DNA of 64,000 nt from Arbacia lixula (taxonomy: Eukaryota; Echinodermata; Echinoidea; Arbacioida; Arbaciidae), in the NCBI GenBank assembly GCA_963669155.1, contig OZ022593.1, positions 6,278,368-6,342,367 of the forward strand. Direction: 5' to 3'. Position 1 is the stretch's first letter, and each line of letters begins with the position of its first letter. Shown piece by piece: positions 22,870-33,510 of this stretch. The position numbers and the translations under genes were made by a program. The notes under the pieces are model-generated. The model ran no database searches and was not told where the DNA came from. It saw only the letters and a list, made by a program, of their open reading frames with translations.

Positions 22870-23100
22870 TTTTTTAAAAATAGTGAAATAAACCGTTTTC
22901 GTAAAAAAAATCACAACTTTCCCCGTAACTGCGTAGCAACGCCTTATTGCATTCACCTGTATCTAGCCATTCAGATTCAATGGATGGAATGTACTTTGTT
23001 GCTACTCGGACAAACCTCGGGTAAGCTTTGGAGTTACATTAGTAACATGTTGTTTGAACGACGTGAATAAAATTTGCATACATAACGAAAATGGTGTATT
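22870..23100. repeat. M1 repeat copy
   Basis: It has the same block order as the other M1 copies: ACCGTTTTCGTAA, AACTGCGTAGCAACGCCTTATTGCATTCACCTGTATC, CAATGGATGGAATGTAC, GTTGCTACTCGGACAAACCTCGG and TTTGAACGACGTGAATAAA. Confidence 0.65.
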
Positions 23101-23152
23101 GTTCTGTGCAGATGACGTATTCAAGTATTTCAGGGGGTGTTTCATGTTTTAT

Positions 23153-23359
23153 GGTTACCCTTTCTTGTGATAAATGAGATGTTTTAACCTAGTCGGAGTT
23201 ATTTTCGAATAATCATGATCAAATTTGAAAAATCTTAAACTTTGTATTCAGACAATTATTAACAACAAGAATCTTAATGTATAATTTTATCTGAATGAAA
23301 CTTTAGCTGATGAGAATAAAAACAATTCAGAATCTGATTTAGCACAAGAAAGGGTAACC
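23153..23359. mobile_element. MITE with 17-bp perfect terminal repeats, 207 bp
   Basis: GGTTACCCTTTCTTGTG at 23153-23169 is matched exactly, inverted, by CACAAGAAAGGGTAACC at 23343-23359. Pairing continues imperfectly for about nine more bases (TAAATGAG). The interior is AT-rich and noncoding. No clear target duplication. Confidence 0.72.
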
Positions 23360-23399
23360 AGTCGTGCATAGAGATATTCTTAGCTCAAGAACAGCTTGG

Positions 23400-24990
23400 T
23401 GAAACCATGGACCTATCATGGATGGACTGCGCGCGGACAGACTTTCTTTGATCTATGATGACCGCCGCCTCATCAAACAATACGCTGTATTTCTAATTAG
23501 GCAGTGCCTTCCTCTGAATAACAAAAGAAAATCTGGTTTGAGAAATATGTCAACCTTTCAGCCTTCGCTGGGAGTTAATAGCTGATCGTATTACACACAC
23601 TGGAAATTGGATTGGGGGTGCGCGAAGGGAATTTTGTTTATAAAATTGTAGAAAGAATTTGATCTGTAACTTTTTTGGACCTCTCCGCACATGAAATCGA
23701 GGTTGTTTCCGTGGAAGGTGAAACACTCAATAAACGATTTACAAGATATTTGTAATTAAATATGATTTCTCTGACATGTTTTCGACAGTATTCTCGATTT
23801 ATCAAAAACAAAACAAAACACGAAGCAACAATAGAGTCGTGTCATTATATGATGTTCTACTACTGCACACGCACTTCAGTACGTGAAGTGGTTCTGAAAT
23901 CTTCTGCGCATACAGAATATATATTACTTTAAATGCATCCAAAAAATTGTCTTGCATATTTGGCGGTGGACCTTCCTCATCAAAGAACCAAACGCGTCAA
24001 ATATTATTTTGTGCTATCAATGAACGTAACTGGTGTAGGAATAAATTACTCTTCGTGCCGACTCCAGTTCTAACACATTCCTGGTGAAAAAACCAGATCT
24101 TATATGAAATAAAAACAACACAGTCACGAAGCTTTGTCCGTGCGGGCGGGCGGGGGAGTATGACAATACAGTTCATACGCACGTGATAAATGAACTATTT
24201 CATGAGAAAACCATAAAACGTCCAAACCAATCGGAACAAGGAACGAAATTACATTTGTACTTATTTAAGACATATTTTAGCAGGTTCGTTTCTTTCAGGT
24301 CTACTTATGCAAGAGGACCTGCTCAAGAAGAAAAGAAAGCCCTGCGATGATAAACAAAACAAACCCAAACATGACAATATTTACAAATATATGAAGGAAA
24401 CAAACCACTACTGTATATACAATTAAGGTAGTACATGATATAAACAGAGTGAACAAACATTGGATAACAATAATGCAATTATGTTTTGCTTACATATTCA
24501 GATTAAATCGTGTGTTGAAAATGAATTATCGAACGAGATCAACGTTATCTAGTATGATATAGTAAGGGTGTATTTTTTGGATATTAAATTGAATTTCATT
24601 CAACCAGTATGGAGCAAATAAACTATAAAAAATATTTTGTTATTTTCAGTGTGAATCTGGGGTATGAAAAGACTGTCAAAGCATAACGAATGTGATAAAA
24701 ATGGGTCTGACACTCAAATACCTCTTTAGATACTTGTTCAACCAAGTATTTAAATAAACTGTTTGTTTAGAATGTCATTGTGTAAAATACACTAATGCCG
24801 ACACTTGCTTAAAACGATGAAAGCAATAAGGGTCGAGGTTGGAGTAATACCTGACTAGCATGTGCCTTAAGGCAAACCAATTCACGGCGCACCTGCGAAG
24901 GCACAAAGTAAGCAGCTTACTTATCCTTGGTTAACAGGAGTGTTCCATGTTGTTGGTGCAATTTTGTGTATATCATTTCTTCATTTACAG
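23400..24990. other. AT-rich noncoding stretch
   Basis: I see no gene, inverted-repeat element or tandem repeat. A short G-rich patch (GGGCGGGCGGGGG) lies near 24144. Confidence 0.4.
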
Positions 24991-24999
24991 TAAGAATAA

Positions 25000-25900
25000 G
25001 TGTGTGTGTGTGTGTGGGGGGGGGGGGGGTGGTGATGGCAGTCCCTTCCGGAGTTCTCCGACTTCATTCCTCTTTATCATGATATATAACGACAGGTAAA
25101 CAAAACCATTACCCCAAATACAGCTTAACAAAAGCTGTCCGTCCTGATTTTTTTCTTCTGACTTGTTCAACCCATCCAAGGTACGTCCATAAAAAGCTAA
25201 ATTGCTCATGGTTCAATAGATACTCAAGTTCATTTCGTGGTAAAAAAAAAAAAGAGTTTTGTAGGACAGTTCAACATAAGCTTGCTTTGTGTCCTCGAGC
25301 TTGTCCAAGGTCCTATCCCGTCTCCCATTCTTGCAGAAGTAATTCCCCAAAATCCTATCTATCATTTTGACTGACGCGGGGGGATCAAAGACAGGGTAGC
25401 CCATTTTGCAGGTAAAAAAAAAATACAACTGTGTTAATACCACGGATAATGGGGAAAAAAATCTGTATAAACGAGGCTTCTGATATGGAAGGATATATGA
25501 GTCGACCGTCCTTTTTAACCCAAGCATGCTCGACACCGCCGAACGGTTATGCGTTCTCAGCATGCCGCGCTCCAAAACTTTCGTACAAGAACGTCCCTTC
25601 TTTACAGAAAGCTACCCATTTGGCAATGAACACATTTATGTGAGGCTCAATCGTCTAATGAAACGAGTGTTCCAATAAATTCTACGTAAAGTAAGCCAAG
25701 CTCAGACATGTTACAGGCCAGGCACGTGCGCTTATTGATTTGATCTATTTCAAGAATAGAGGACAGTCGTGCAAAGAGGAGCAGCTAGACAAAACAAGGG
25801 TTATGTAACCAGCAAAGGCCGACAGTCTCTCGAGGCCACAAGCTATTGTGTGCCCACAGAGAGGGGGGGGGGGGGGGGGGGCTGTGTATAAAGAGAGCGA
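25000..25900. other. Noncoding stretch with homopolymer and GT runs
   Basis: (TG)n and a G-run lie at 25000-25031, and a G-run of about 18 lies at 25863-25880. The 120-codon minus-strand frame (25213-25575) has no recognisable domain and is not called. Confidence 0.4.
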
Positions 25901-25934
25901 TCGTGGTAGGAGTCTATGGGCGTCGCCGCTTTAT

Positions 25935-26065
25935 ACCGGTTCCGAGTTAGTCTAGGTTCTAGACGCATTTTATCAGCCCGAATTTCGTGTACACAATGCG
26001 CGACGGAACTCAGCGCAACGATTCGAGTGATCGCGCGATCGCCGAGAATTGCCAGCCTGGAGAGA
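25935..26065. repeat. Single-arm copy of the repeat at 18385-18500
   Basis: It shares TAGTCTAGGTTCTAGACG, ATCAGCCCG, GTGTACACA, GCGCGACGGAACTC and CGAGTGATCG.GCGATCGCCGAG with 18385-18500. It is dispersed and noncoding. Confidence 0.7.
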
Positions 26066-26169
26066 GTACTGCAGTACGTACTGCGTCAGAGCGCAGTAGC
26101 GCTGTGCGTGTCTGTGTGTAAGGGCCTAAGGGGGAAGGGGGGGGGGGTAGGGGCGTATTATAAGTGACA

Positions 26170-26274
26170 TCAAAAGAAACCTACGGAAGTGCATGGATTA
26201 TGCCAAATAACTCCACCGTAACCATGGTTACAGTAGAGGAGACATTAATGTCTTCTGTATGAAGTTTCTTTTGA
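26170..26274. mobile_element. Small inverted-repeat element
   Basis: TCAAAAGAAAC and GTTTCTTTTGA are perfect 11-bp ends. An internal palindrome, CCGTAACCATGGTTACAG, lies near the centre. It looks like a miniature DNA element of about 105 bp. Confidence 0.45.
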
Positions 26275-26289
26275 GGGAATGAAGACACG

Positions 26290-27110
26290 GGGGGGGGGGG
26301 GGGGGAGGCGGGGCGCATCCCCACTCCCGCGATAGCAGCATTTTATATTTTCGGTCTGTAAGAGAAATGTAACTATTTTGTCAATCACATGTACCATCTA
26401 ACTAATATGTCTAGGCTTCAATCTGCCTTCATAATAATGTTCAATTGATTGACATGGTGAGCACTTTAATAACAGTGTTGCCAGTGTAAAGATCTGTCTT
26501 TGTGATCGACCCACCCGCAATCGATTTGAAAAGCGAAAGTCAACAAAAAATAAACATTAAAAGATTACTACATTACTACAAAACTGCACCATAATCGTAT
26601 CAAGTACACCGATTTTAAATTCAGTTGATACTAATGAATGATAATATAGGAATTCCAAACATATTTTACACAATTGTATATTTTCGCCTGCAAAAGGGAC
26701 AGTTTTCGTTTGAGTACTACCATATCGCTGTTGAGAAGGGCGCGCACATACTTACTCCAACACTGATTAACTGTGGTCTGATAATTATAGCAAGACTACA
26801 TCACAAAACTTCCTGGATAACATGTTTATGGAACGCCAAGTGTCAACCCCTCTTTTCCATGTTCATCATTTCAGAGCTGTGATGAAATAAAAAAAAAAAA
26901 CGTATTTGATTTTGTTATGAAGCAGAATTCATCTATTTATAAGCTGTAGTAATGCATTTAATCTTTACGTCTTTTTTAGTTCAAGTAGCTCCATTTCATT
27001 ACAAATTTAAGTAACATTTAGAACAAAAATAATGGATACCTACAAGAATGACGAGACAGCTTGAAACAACAATTGAACTAATGGAACATCTCATAAGCCA
27101 AAACTGGAAT
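26290..27110. other. AT-rich noncoding stretch before the lengsin-like exon
   Basis: It begins with a G-run (about 26290-26305) and is then AT-rich without recognised elements. An 85-codon frame at 26625-26882 has no family likeness and no flanking splice logic that convinces me. Confidence 0.4.
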
Positions 27111-27124
27111 CTCTTTCTTTTCAG
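27111..27124 (+). promoter_or_regulatory. Splice acceptor (pyrimidine tract and AG)
   Basis: CTCTTTCTTTTCAG directly precedes the ATG at 27125. Base composition changes sharply at this point from AT-rich to GC-rich coding sequence, which supports a real exon boundary. Confidence 0.7.
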
Positions 27125-28498
27125 ATGCGCCCCGACGTGAGTGGGAACGTGAAGGCGGCCAGCGTGGACGAGGTGTACCGGCTGCTGATGGCTCATAAGT
27201 TCGACTACGTGCGCTTCGAGCAGACTGACATGCACGGTCTGGCCCGCTGCAAGCTCGCGCCCATCAACCACTTCAAGAAGAAGATGAACAAGGGTATGAA
27301 CTTCTCTCTCAGTCACATGGTCCGCGACCCGAATGGCAACTTGGTGCGCGGAACAGGGCTGTGGTACGAAACGGGTATGGGTGACGCCATGGGCATCCCC
27401 GATCTCTCGTCTTTCAAGGTGCTCCCGTGGAGCGACAGCGCCGCGCGCGTCATCGTCGACCTCGTCCAGGAGGGCGAGCCGGTCGCCGCGTATCCGCGCA
27501 GCATCGCCCGTCGGCAGATAGAGGCGATGGAAGCGATGGGGATTTCGCTTCTTGCCGCGCACGAGTTTGAGTTCGTGGTTGAGGAGGAAGAGAGCGGGAA
27601 GCCCATTTTCGATGGGAATAACTGCGGGTACGTCCTGAATATATCTCGAGCTGAGTCGCTGGTGCAACAGTTCGCGCAGTTTCTTCCACAAATGGGACTG
27701 AATGTAGAGACGATCGAGACCGAGGCGGGCCCCGGACAGCTCGAGGTCACGTATCGTCCGACCACGGGCATCGCCATCGGCGACAACGGACACACACTCA
27801 AGACTTCCATAAAAGAGATCTGCCAGAAGAATGGCTACAAGGCATCATTTCTCTCCAAGCACTCCGACTTTATAACGTCATCTTCCCACTTCTGTCACTC
27901 GCTATGGGACGTCAACAACACGACGTCGCTCATGTACGACCCGAATATGCCCCACGGCTTGTCCACGATCGGTCAGCACTGGCTCGCGGGGCTCATCCAC
28001 CACGCCCCCGCTATGACTCTCCTCATGTGTCCCACCATCAACTGCATCGACCGTCTTTTCGTAAAGGATTCTGTCCCCGCCTTGGCATCGTGGGGGGTCG
28101 ACAACCGCTCCTGCGCCTTCCGCCTGAGTGGCGTAGGGAAGGGTGCGAACCCCGACTCGCTCTTCATCGAGAACCGCATCGCTGGGGCAGGCAGCAATCC
28201 CTATCTCGTCCAGGCGGCCACCATCGCTGCGGGGCTGGACGGCATCCGTATGCAGATCCCCCTACCCGAACCGACAGAGGGCGTCGCACGATTGACGGCT
28301 CACGATGCACAGGCGCTCCCCAGTACCATGTCAGACTGCATCGACGCCTTCATGGCCGATGACGTCATGCGCAACGCCATGGGAAGCGACTTCGTTCAAT
28401 GCTTCACGGGATTGAAGCAGCACGAGATCAACGCGCATGGGGAGGCGATGGAGAAAGGGGATACGAACTGGCAATATTCCTTTTATCAGAACCTCTAA
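27125..28498 (+). CDS. LGSN-like: Lengsin-like glutamine synthetase family protein (large 3' exon)
   Basis: The 457-codon frame covers both synthetase domains. The beta-grasp part is at about residues 20-110 (FDYVRFEQTDMHGLARCK) and the catalytic barrel follows. Typical class I/III synthetase positions are present: HEFEF (146-150), ETEAGPGQLE (198-207), H255 and SLW (259-261), R310, NRS (327-329), IENR (348-351) and NPYL (358-361), then AAGLDGI. Two usual active-site residues are changed: the second His of the HxH motif is Cys257, and the EAP motif before the WG is replaced by SVPA. The order SSFKVLPW, CHSLWDVN and NPYLVQAATIAAGLDG is that of lengsin, a family that is structural in vertebrate lens and not known to make glutamine. 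Weak or absent synthetase activity is likely but inferred. An acceptor precedes the ATG, so the ATG may be an internal Met of a longer protein. The exon is visibly GC-rich against AT-rich flanks. Confidence 0.93.
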   Translation: MRPDVSGNVKAASVDEVYRLLMAHKFDYVRFEQTDMHGLARCKLAPINHFKKKMNKGMNFSLSHMVRDPNGNLVRGTGLWYETGMGDAMGIPDLSSFKVLPWSDSAARVIVDLVQEGEPVAAYPRSIARRQIEAMEAMGISLLAAHEFEFVVEEEESGKPIFDGNNCGYVLNISRAESLVQQFAQFLPQMGLNVETIETEAGPGQLEVTYRPTTGIAIGDNGHTLKTSIKEICQKNGYKASFLSKHSDFITSSSHFCHSLWDVNNTTSLMYDPNMPHGLSTIGQHWLAGLIHHAPAMTLLMCPTINCIDRLFVKDSVPALASWGVDNRSCAFRLSGVGKGANPDSLFIENRIAGAGSNPYLVQAATIAAGLDGIRMQIPLPEPTEGVARLTAHDAQALPSTMSDCIDAFMADDVMRNAMGSDFVQCFTGLKQHEINAHGEAMEKGDTNWQYSFYQNL

Positions 28499-28708
28499 GT
28501 CTTCCTTGCCTTATTTCAATTCTAATTCCAGGGGCTTTCGATTCTTTTCTGTAGATTTTTATAAAGAGATTTATACAAAAATATATACCATACAAAAATA
28601 TTGACCTGTAAGGGAAGCAATATCAAGATTTTATTACCACCGATGAGCTAATAGTACTCGAAAATAAGGTGTGTGTAATATATACATGTATTGATAGTGT
28701 AGCAATAC

Positions 28709-28714
28709 AATAAA
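28709..28714 (+). terminator. Poly(A) signal of the lengsin-like gene
   Basis: AATAAA lies 210 nt after the stop codon in an AT-rich 3' UTR. It is the first canonical hexamer downstream of the stop and marks the likely transcript end. Confidence 0.6.
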
Positions 28715-28813
28715 ATCTATGATTTAAGAATTGACTTGTTGTACATGCTAATCTGTGGTATTGTCATGTAATGATACCAATCACTATAATTTACGAGATA
28801 ATAGAGGCCTTAA

Positions 28814-29155
28814 AGGGCATATACTGTACTGGGAAGGCAAAAAAGCCTTCAAAATGTAATTGTTATCAATCTTCTTGCCAATGGTCTTAAATTCATGTAT
28901 TGTCTATTTTAGAAGCTTGCTGAAAGTTATTTGCCCTCAAAATTAGATCACAAATCCTCAAAATGTTCGGCCCGAACATTTTGAGGATTTAATCATTAAT
29001 CATTAATTACTCCATATGTGGATCATTTGAGGTCAAATAACTTTCAGCAACCTTCTGAAATGGTCAATACATGAATTTAAGACCATTGGCAAGAAGATTG
29101 CTAACAATTACATTTTGAAGGCTTTTTTTTGCCTTCCCAGTACAGTATATGCCCT
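28814..29155. mobile_element. TTAA-flanked foldback MITE, 342 bp
   Basis: TTAA at 28810-28813 and 29156-29159 flanks AGGGCATATACTGTACTGGG...CCCAGTACAGTATATGCCCT. The arms are about 150 bp each and nearly identical (AAGCCTTCAAAATG against CATTTTGAAGGC). The centre carries CCTCAAAATGTTCGGCCCGAACATTTTGAGG, itself a perfect palindrome. It lies about 100 bp after the poly(A) signal of the lengsin-like gene. Confidence 0.88.
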
Positions 29156-29164
29156 TTAAAGTAT

Positions 29165-30350
29165 TTGTGGTCCAAATAGAATTAAGAATAGAGTGCAAAA
29201 TTGTATGTAGCTCATACACAGGATTAGATGGAATAGTGTGCAATACTTGTCCTTGTTACTAGTGTGATCAACGTGGGTGATTAACTAGCAAAACAGCAGA
29301 AATCGTTGTCACATTTAAAAACAAGTGCTTAGGAAGAAATATGGCCTCTTGATTAACATCAATTACGTCGCGTTTTTGGTTATATATATATTTTTATTTA
29401 CTGCTGCAATATTTCTTTTCAAAAAGTTTGGTTTCTCCCTTGTCAACGTATTTACCTGCATGAGGTAAATAGTTAGGCGTTGTTTGTTTGACTCCTCAAT
29501 AGTCAAATTGGGCGAGTTAACCGCCACTTGGTAGCACCAACTCTACTCTTTCTGTTCATATTCAATAGTATTTTAATATGCAATATACTTTGCTATTCGC
29601 TCTACTCCAAACTAAACTGCCGTTCAAAGTTTATTAAACCAATAGGTGTACCTTTAATCGCAATTATAATTTCCAACCCTATACCCTAATCTCAGGGGGT
29701 AACCATTTATTTTCCATAAACACTAATTATAAATATTTGCTCATGATTTAAAGGAGAAATGTGCATTTGAAAACATTTTATTTCCTTGTATTGATAACTG
29801 AACATTCATTTAAGGCAATGTGACATGTCTTGATTATTTTGGAATTTAATCACAAACCACGAATGAAAATTAGTTTATATATTGGACAAAAAAAATCGTT
29901 TAAGGTGAGGACTACACTGAATGGTTTTTGGACTCAGTGGGAATAGACCAATTGACAAAGCAGCTAACTTTTGGACATTGGAGGGAGCCGACCGTCGCTA
30001 TTCACGCGTAGCCCGTCGGTGATCGCTCAACCCACATGTGTAACCTTTATGCTAGGGGTGTATTGTGTCGAAGACTGATTGTAGTCAGCTTCATTTATTC
30101 GTTTATTTACCGGTAGACGAAGAGCGAACAATATTGGCTCGCCCCTGAATAGTGACCCTCGGTGCCCTTTTAAACGTAGTGTAAAGGGCTGGTGCTTGTA
30201 TGATCTATTTTCATTTATTTTCGTGTGTATGTATTTTTTAGGAATTCGTGGCATTCGAAGGACGTGTGTGATATGGCTTCGAGGCTACCAATATTGTAGC
30301 TAAGCCGATGTGGGTATCGGTCTATATTTCATGTTATATATTTATATAAG
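29165..30350. other. AT-rich noncoding stretch
   Basis: No gene, tandem repeat or delimited element was recognised. The 75-codon minus-strand frame at 30027-30254 is unsupported. Confidence 0.4.
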
Positions 30351-30358
30351 TTTGCTCA

Positions 30359-30683
30359 AGGGAAAGTTCACCCTGAAGATAAAGAATTGGTGTTGATAGA
30401 AGCACAAAAACATGAAAGAAACATATTATTGAAAGTTTGACGAAAATCCGTCAAAAGATCGGAAAGTTAGATTTTATGATGTAAAATGCGAGATGCTCTA
30501 ACATAATGCTGTGCACTGATCATGCTAATTCATTTAGCACTCCCAAGTGACGTTACAGAACCAAAATTTAAAACATCATAACTATCTTTTTCTTCGGCGC
30601 ATTTTCGTCACACCTTCACAATATCTTGCTTTCCTTTTTCTGCTTTAACTTTAACCACTTTATCTTCAGGGTGGACTTCCTAT
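30359..30683. mobile_element. MITE of the TTCACCCTGA family, short form
   Basis: GGGAAAGTTCACCCTGAAGATAAAG at the left pairs with CTTTATCTTCAGGGTGGACTTCC at the right. Inner blocks GACGAAAATCCGTCAAAAGATC and ATCATAACTATC...GCGCATTTTCGTCA are retained. The right flank is TTAA (30684-30687); the left flank is diverged (CTCA). Confidence 0.7.
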
Positions 30684-30704
30684 TTAATGAGCTTTTATGA
30701 ACCA

Positions 30705-30730
30705 GGGGTGGGGGGGGAGGGGGGTGGCTA
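30705..30730. repeat. G-rich tract
   Basis: Two G-runs of about 8 and 7 bases with one A between them, just past the end of the MITE at 30683. Confidence 0.6.
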
Positions 30731-30795
30731 CCATGCGAGAACATGGTGGAAGAAAAAGGTATTCACTCCCCCTCTCTCTTCCGTCAATTTGATTA

Positions 30796-30942
30796 GAGCC
30801 ATCTATACACAGAGGTTGGCCTCTCGGACTCAGAAGAAAGCAACATATTTTGTTTTTCTGCCTGCCCAACAATGCAACACGCGCCATGTTGCTACCTTTT
30901 GAAACCGCTTTGGCCAAACTCTGGGTATAGATGGATCTGAAT
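30796..30942. mobile_element. Inverted-repeat MITE (CCATCTATA...TTTGGCCAA family)
   Basis: AGAGCCATCTATACACAGAGGTTGGCC at the left pairs with TTTGGCCAAACTCTGGGTATAGATGGATCT at the right. The internal CAACACGCGCCATGTTG is shared with the nested relative at 12231-12690. Confidence 0.65.
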
Positions 30943-30949
30943 TTATTAA

Positions 30950-31740
30950 AGGACGCCCTCACAGATGATCAATTGTTAATGGAATGTTTATTTCTTGTGG
31001 CTTTTCTTTCAGTACTATAACCCGAAAACAAAGGGTTTCAACATGATATTGTGAAAGATATTTTATAAATGGTAATTAGAGGATAAATTGTGTATTGTTT
31101 TTATCATTTTAACTGGTGCTTTGTGCTGTCAAGTCTTTTCATTTCAACAACGGGTGGTATTTTTTTGACATGCAGATAAAAAGTTCACGTAATATAATGG
31201 TTGTTTTTTTTTTATTCATATGGCCAGTTATTTATTTTTCCCCCTATGATACTGAAAAGAATTGCGATGGAGAAAAGAAGAGGAGGAAAATACGTTTCAT
31301 GTCTGATACTCCCAAATATGCAGGCACAATTCATTTAGGATATAATCCATGTGTTTGCCGGAATGCTAGGGCATAGAATCAAACACGCACAGTACAATCC
31401 TTTACAAATATTGGTTGGTTCTGCGTCGAAAAAGGAAATTTTCTCAATCGATTCGCTGCATGTGGAAGCTGTCAGGAAAAGTAAACATATTACCGTTTAA
31501 AAAAAAGGGGGGGGGGGGGTGCGAGTTAGAACCGTTTTGTCCTTTACGGGAGATGAAACATAGAAGAAACTATAAAAAGGTTCAAATAAACCCATGGACA
31601 TGACAGATAACCAAGCTATATGGTTCTGTGGAAAGGACAGTTGAAGTTTCGGTCCCGCTAGCATGCATGAGCAAAACATTGTTTTTAGCACGTTGTTTTC
31701 TCAGAGCGTCTTTCATTTCTCGGCTTTGTATTTTGTACGT
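30950..31740. other. AT-rich noncoding stretch
   Basis: It holds a G-run at about 31507-31519. No element or gene was recognised. Confidence 0.4.
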
Positions 31741-31767
31741 ACGTGAGCAAGAGAAGAATGCGTCTGT

Positions 31768-32262
31768 CTATCTCTCTCTCCCTCTCTCTCTGTCTGTCTG
31801 TCTGTCTCTCTCTCTGTCTCTATCTCTGTCTCTCCCTGTCTGTATCTTCCTCTGTCTCTCTCTGTATATGTCTATGTCTCTGTCTATATCTCTGTCTCTC
31901 GGTCTCTCTCTCTATCTATCTCTCTCCCCGTCTCTTTCTGCCTCTGTCTGTCTCTCTCTCTCTCTGTCTATGTCTCTCTGTCTGTCTCTCTCTGTCTCTG
32001 TATGTCTCTGTATATCTCTGTCCATCTCCCTCTCCCTCTCTGTGTGTCTGTCTCACTCTCTCTCTCTCTCTGTCTCTATCTGCCTCTGCCTCTCTCTGTT
32101 TGTCTCTCTTTTTCCTCTCTCTGTCTCTTTCTGCATCTGTCCCTCTCTCTGTCTGTGTCTATGTCTCTCTGTATGTCTCTCTCGTCTCTCTCTGTCTGTC
32201 TGTGTGTGTTTGTATGTGTGTGTATGTGTGTGTTTGTGTGTGTGTGTGTTTGTGTGTTCTTG
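31768..32262. repeat. Long TCTC/TCTG tract grading into (TG)n
   Basis: About 500 bp of impure CTCTGTCT repeats ends in TGTGTGTTTG. The 220- and 188-codon frames here are pure Leu/Ser/Cys/Val low-complexity artefacts. Confidence 0.92.
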
Positions 32263-32395
32263 TTATGTCTTGGCTGAGTACCAATCATGACGATCGTTCA
32301 GACTGTTGAATAACGCCTTGACGCGCGTGCTGTATTTTATTGTTGAAATGTTGACATGCCCATTTCTTCCTATAATCATCTTTAAAGGGATATTT

Positions 32396-32530
32396 CAACC
32401 TAAATTAAGTCGTCTTTAATCAAATGGGAAACATAAAAGAAACACATTAGTGAAAGTTTGATGAAAATACGTCAAAGGATAAGAAAGTTACGATTGTTTC
32501 AAATGTTGATTTTGTGACCCACTCGCCCAC
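32396..32530. mobile_element. Left half of a TTCACCCTGA-family MITE
   Basis: TTAA at 32392-32395 precedes AGGGATATTTCAACC. It then shares AAATTAAGTCG, GAAAGTTTGATGAAAATACGTCAAAGGATAAGAAAGTTACG and TTTTGTGA with the family. The right arm is missing. Confidence 0.6.
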
Positions 32531-32750
32531 TCTTTCATGACTTTTACAAACAACTTTTCGTATAGAGTGTAAGAAGTAGTGATATCCACATTAATTTTCA
32601 AACTGGTTTGAACTGTAGTATAACATAATCAACTATTTTGTTATATCGTATAATGTGTTAATTATATCAATTGATAAATAGAATACCTGTTGTAACATGA
32701 ATGTCGATAGATATGTTTAGATATAATGATATATATTTATGTGTATATAC

Positions 32751-32756
<6 letters not shown>

Positions 32757-32808
<52 letters not shown>
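32757..32808. repeat. (TA)n microsatellite
   Basis: About 52 bp of uninterrupted TA. Confidence 0.95.
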
Positions 32809-32811
<3 letters not shown>

Positions 32812-33207
32812 CATGTATATATATTTTTCTTTGGCTTTCCTGTATGTATGAGAAAAGGTTATTACAATGGATAAAAACGTTAGATATTGTTTTGAATAAA
32901 AGAATAACAAAAAAAGCACCATGCTTCAGTAAGCTTTGATTATTTGTCACGTGAGTGACTTTTTTTTTTTTCTTCTGCTACTCTGACACTAAAATAATAG
33001 AAATTCAAACTGTTCGTATACAGTTATGCCCGAGTTTAATATTTCAAATCAACAAATCAATAATATATTGAGCATAAAAGATAATAAGAAACAAATCACA
33101 AATACATAACTTCGGTTATCTTGGATGACCTGAACTGGTGATCCCCTCAGCCTGGCTCGGTCGCCATCAATGCCGGATACACTCGTCGTCGACCTCGGCA
33201 CAGTCGC

Positions 33208-33510
33208 TTGGCGTGTCTCTCGGAAGCATCCCTTGACTTGGCCACTCAGCTAGACGCTACCCTATCGGCGGTCCTCTCAGCTCCTCGGCCTTCACCAGTC
33301 CCTGCTACCATGCAGACTCATGCCTTGACCTGCGATGCCCGAGCTCAAACGACGGCGAGCAGGCAAATGGAGATTGAGCTCCGTTCCAAAGTTCGGATCA
33401 TAAATGTCCGAGTTCAGTTTTATCGGCAGCTGGAGCTCGCATCTCACCGACGTGGAAAACCCCCAGAAGAACGACTGCGGCCTAAGCGGAGATCTATGCT
33501 GGATGTCTGA
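33208..33510 (+). CDS. Uncharacterised 100-codon open frame in a GC-richer patch
   Basis: The patch 33130-33510 is more GC-rich than its surroundings. The frame has a basic C-terminal half (ELRSKVRIINVRVQFYRQLE, then RRGKPPEERLRPKRRS) that could form a charged helix. I recognise no family. It may be a fragment of a transposon-borne protein. No splice or promoter signals stand out. It should be read as a possible coding remnant only. Confidence 0.2.
   Translation: MACLSEASLDLATQLDATLSAVLSAPRPSPVPATMQTHALTCDARAQTTASRQMEIELRSKVRIINVRVQFYRQLELASHRRGKPPEERLRPKRRSMLDV

Larger units (their letters stand above)
15868..27124 (+). other. Candidate intron of 11.3 kb filled with transposons
   Basis: It begins GTAAAG (15868) and ends with the pyrimidine tract CTCTTTCTTTTCAG (27111-27124). 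It holds at least eight inverted-repeat elements, two copies of a long interspersed repeat, a LINE remnant and several microsatellites, annotated separately. I saw no obvious internal exon, but a short one could be missed by eye. Confidence 0.35.

Noticed and set aside
27313-27810. Long minus-strand open frames (165 and 264 codons) opposite the lengsin-like exon
   Set aside because: They are shadows of a GC-rich coding exon on the other strand and show no domain of their own.
31628-32309. 220- and 188-codon Leu/Ser/Cys-rich frames
   Set aside because: They are translations of an impure TCTC/TGTG tract.
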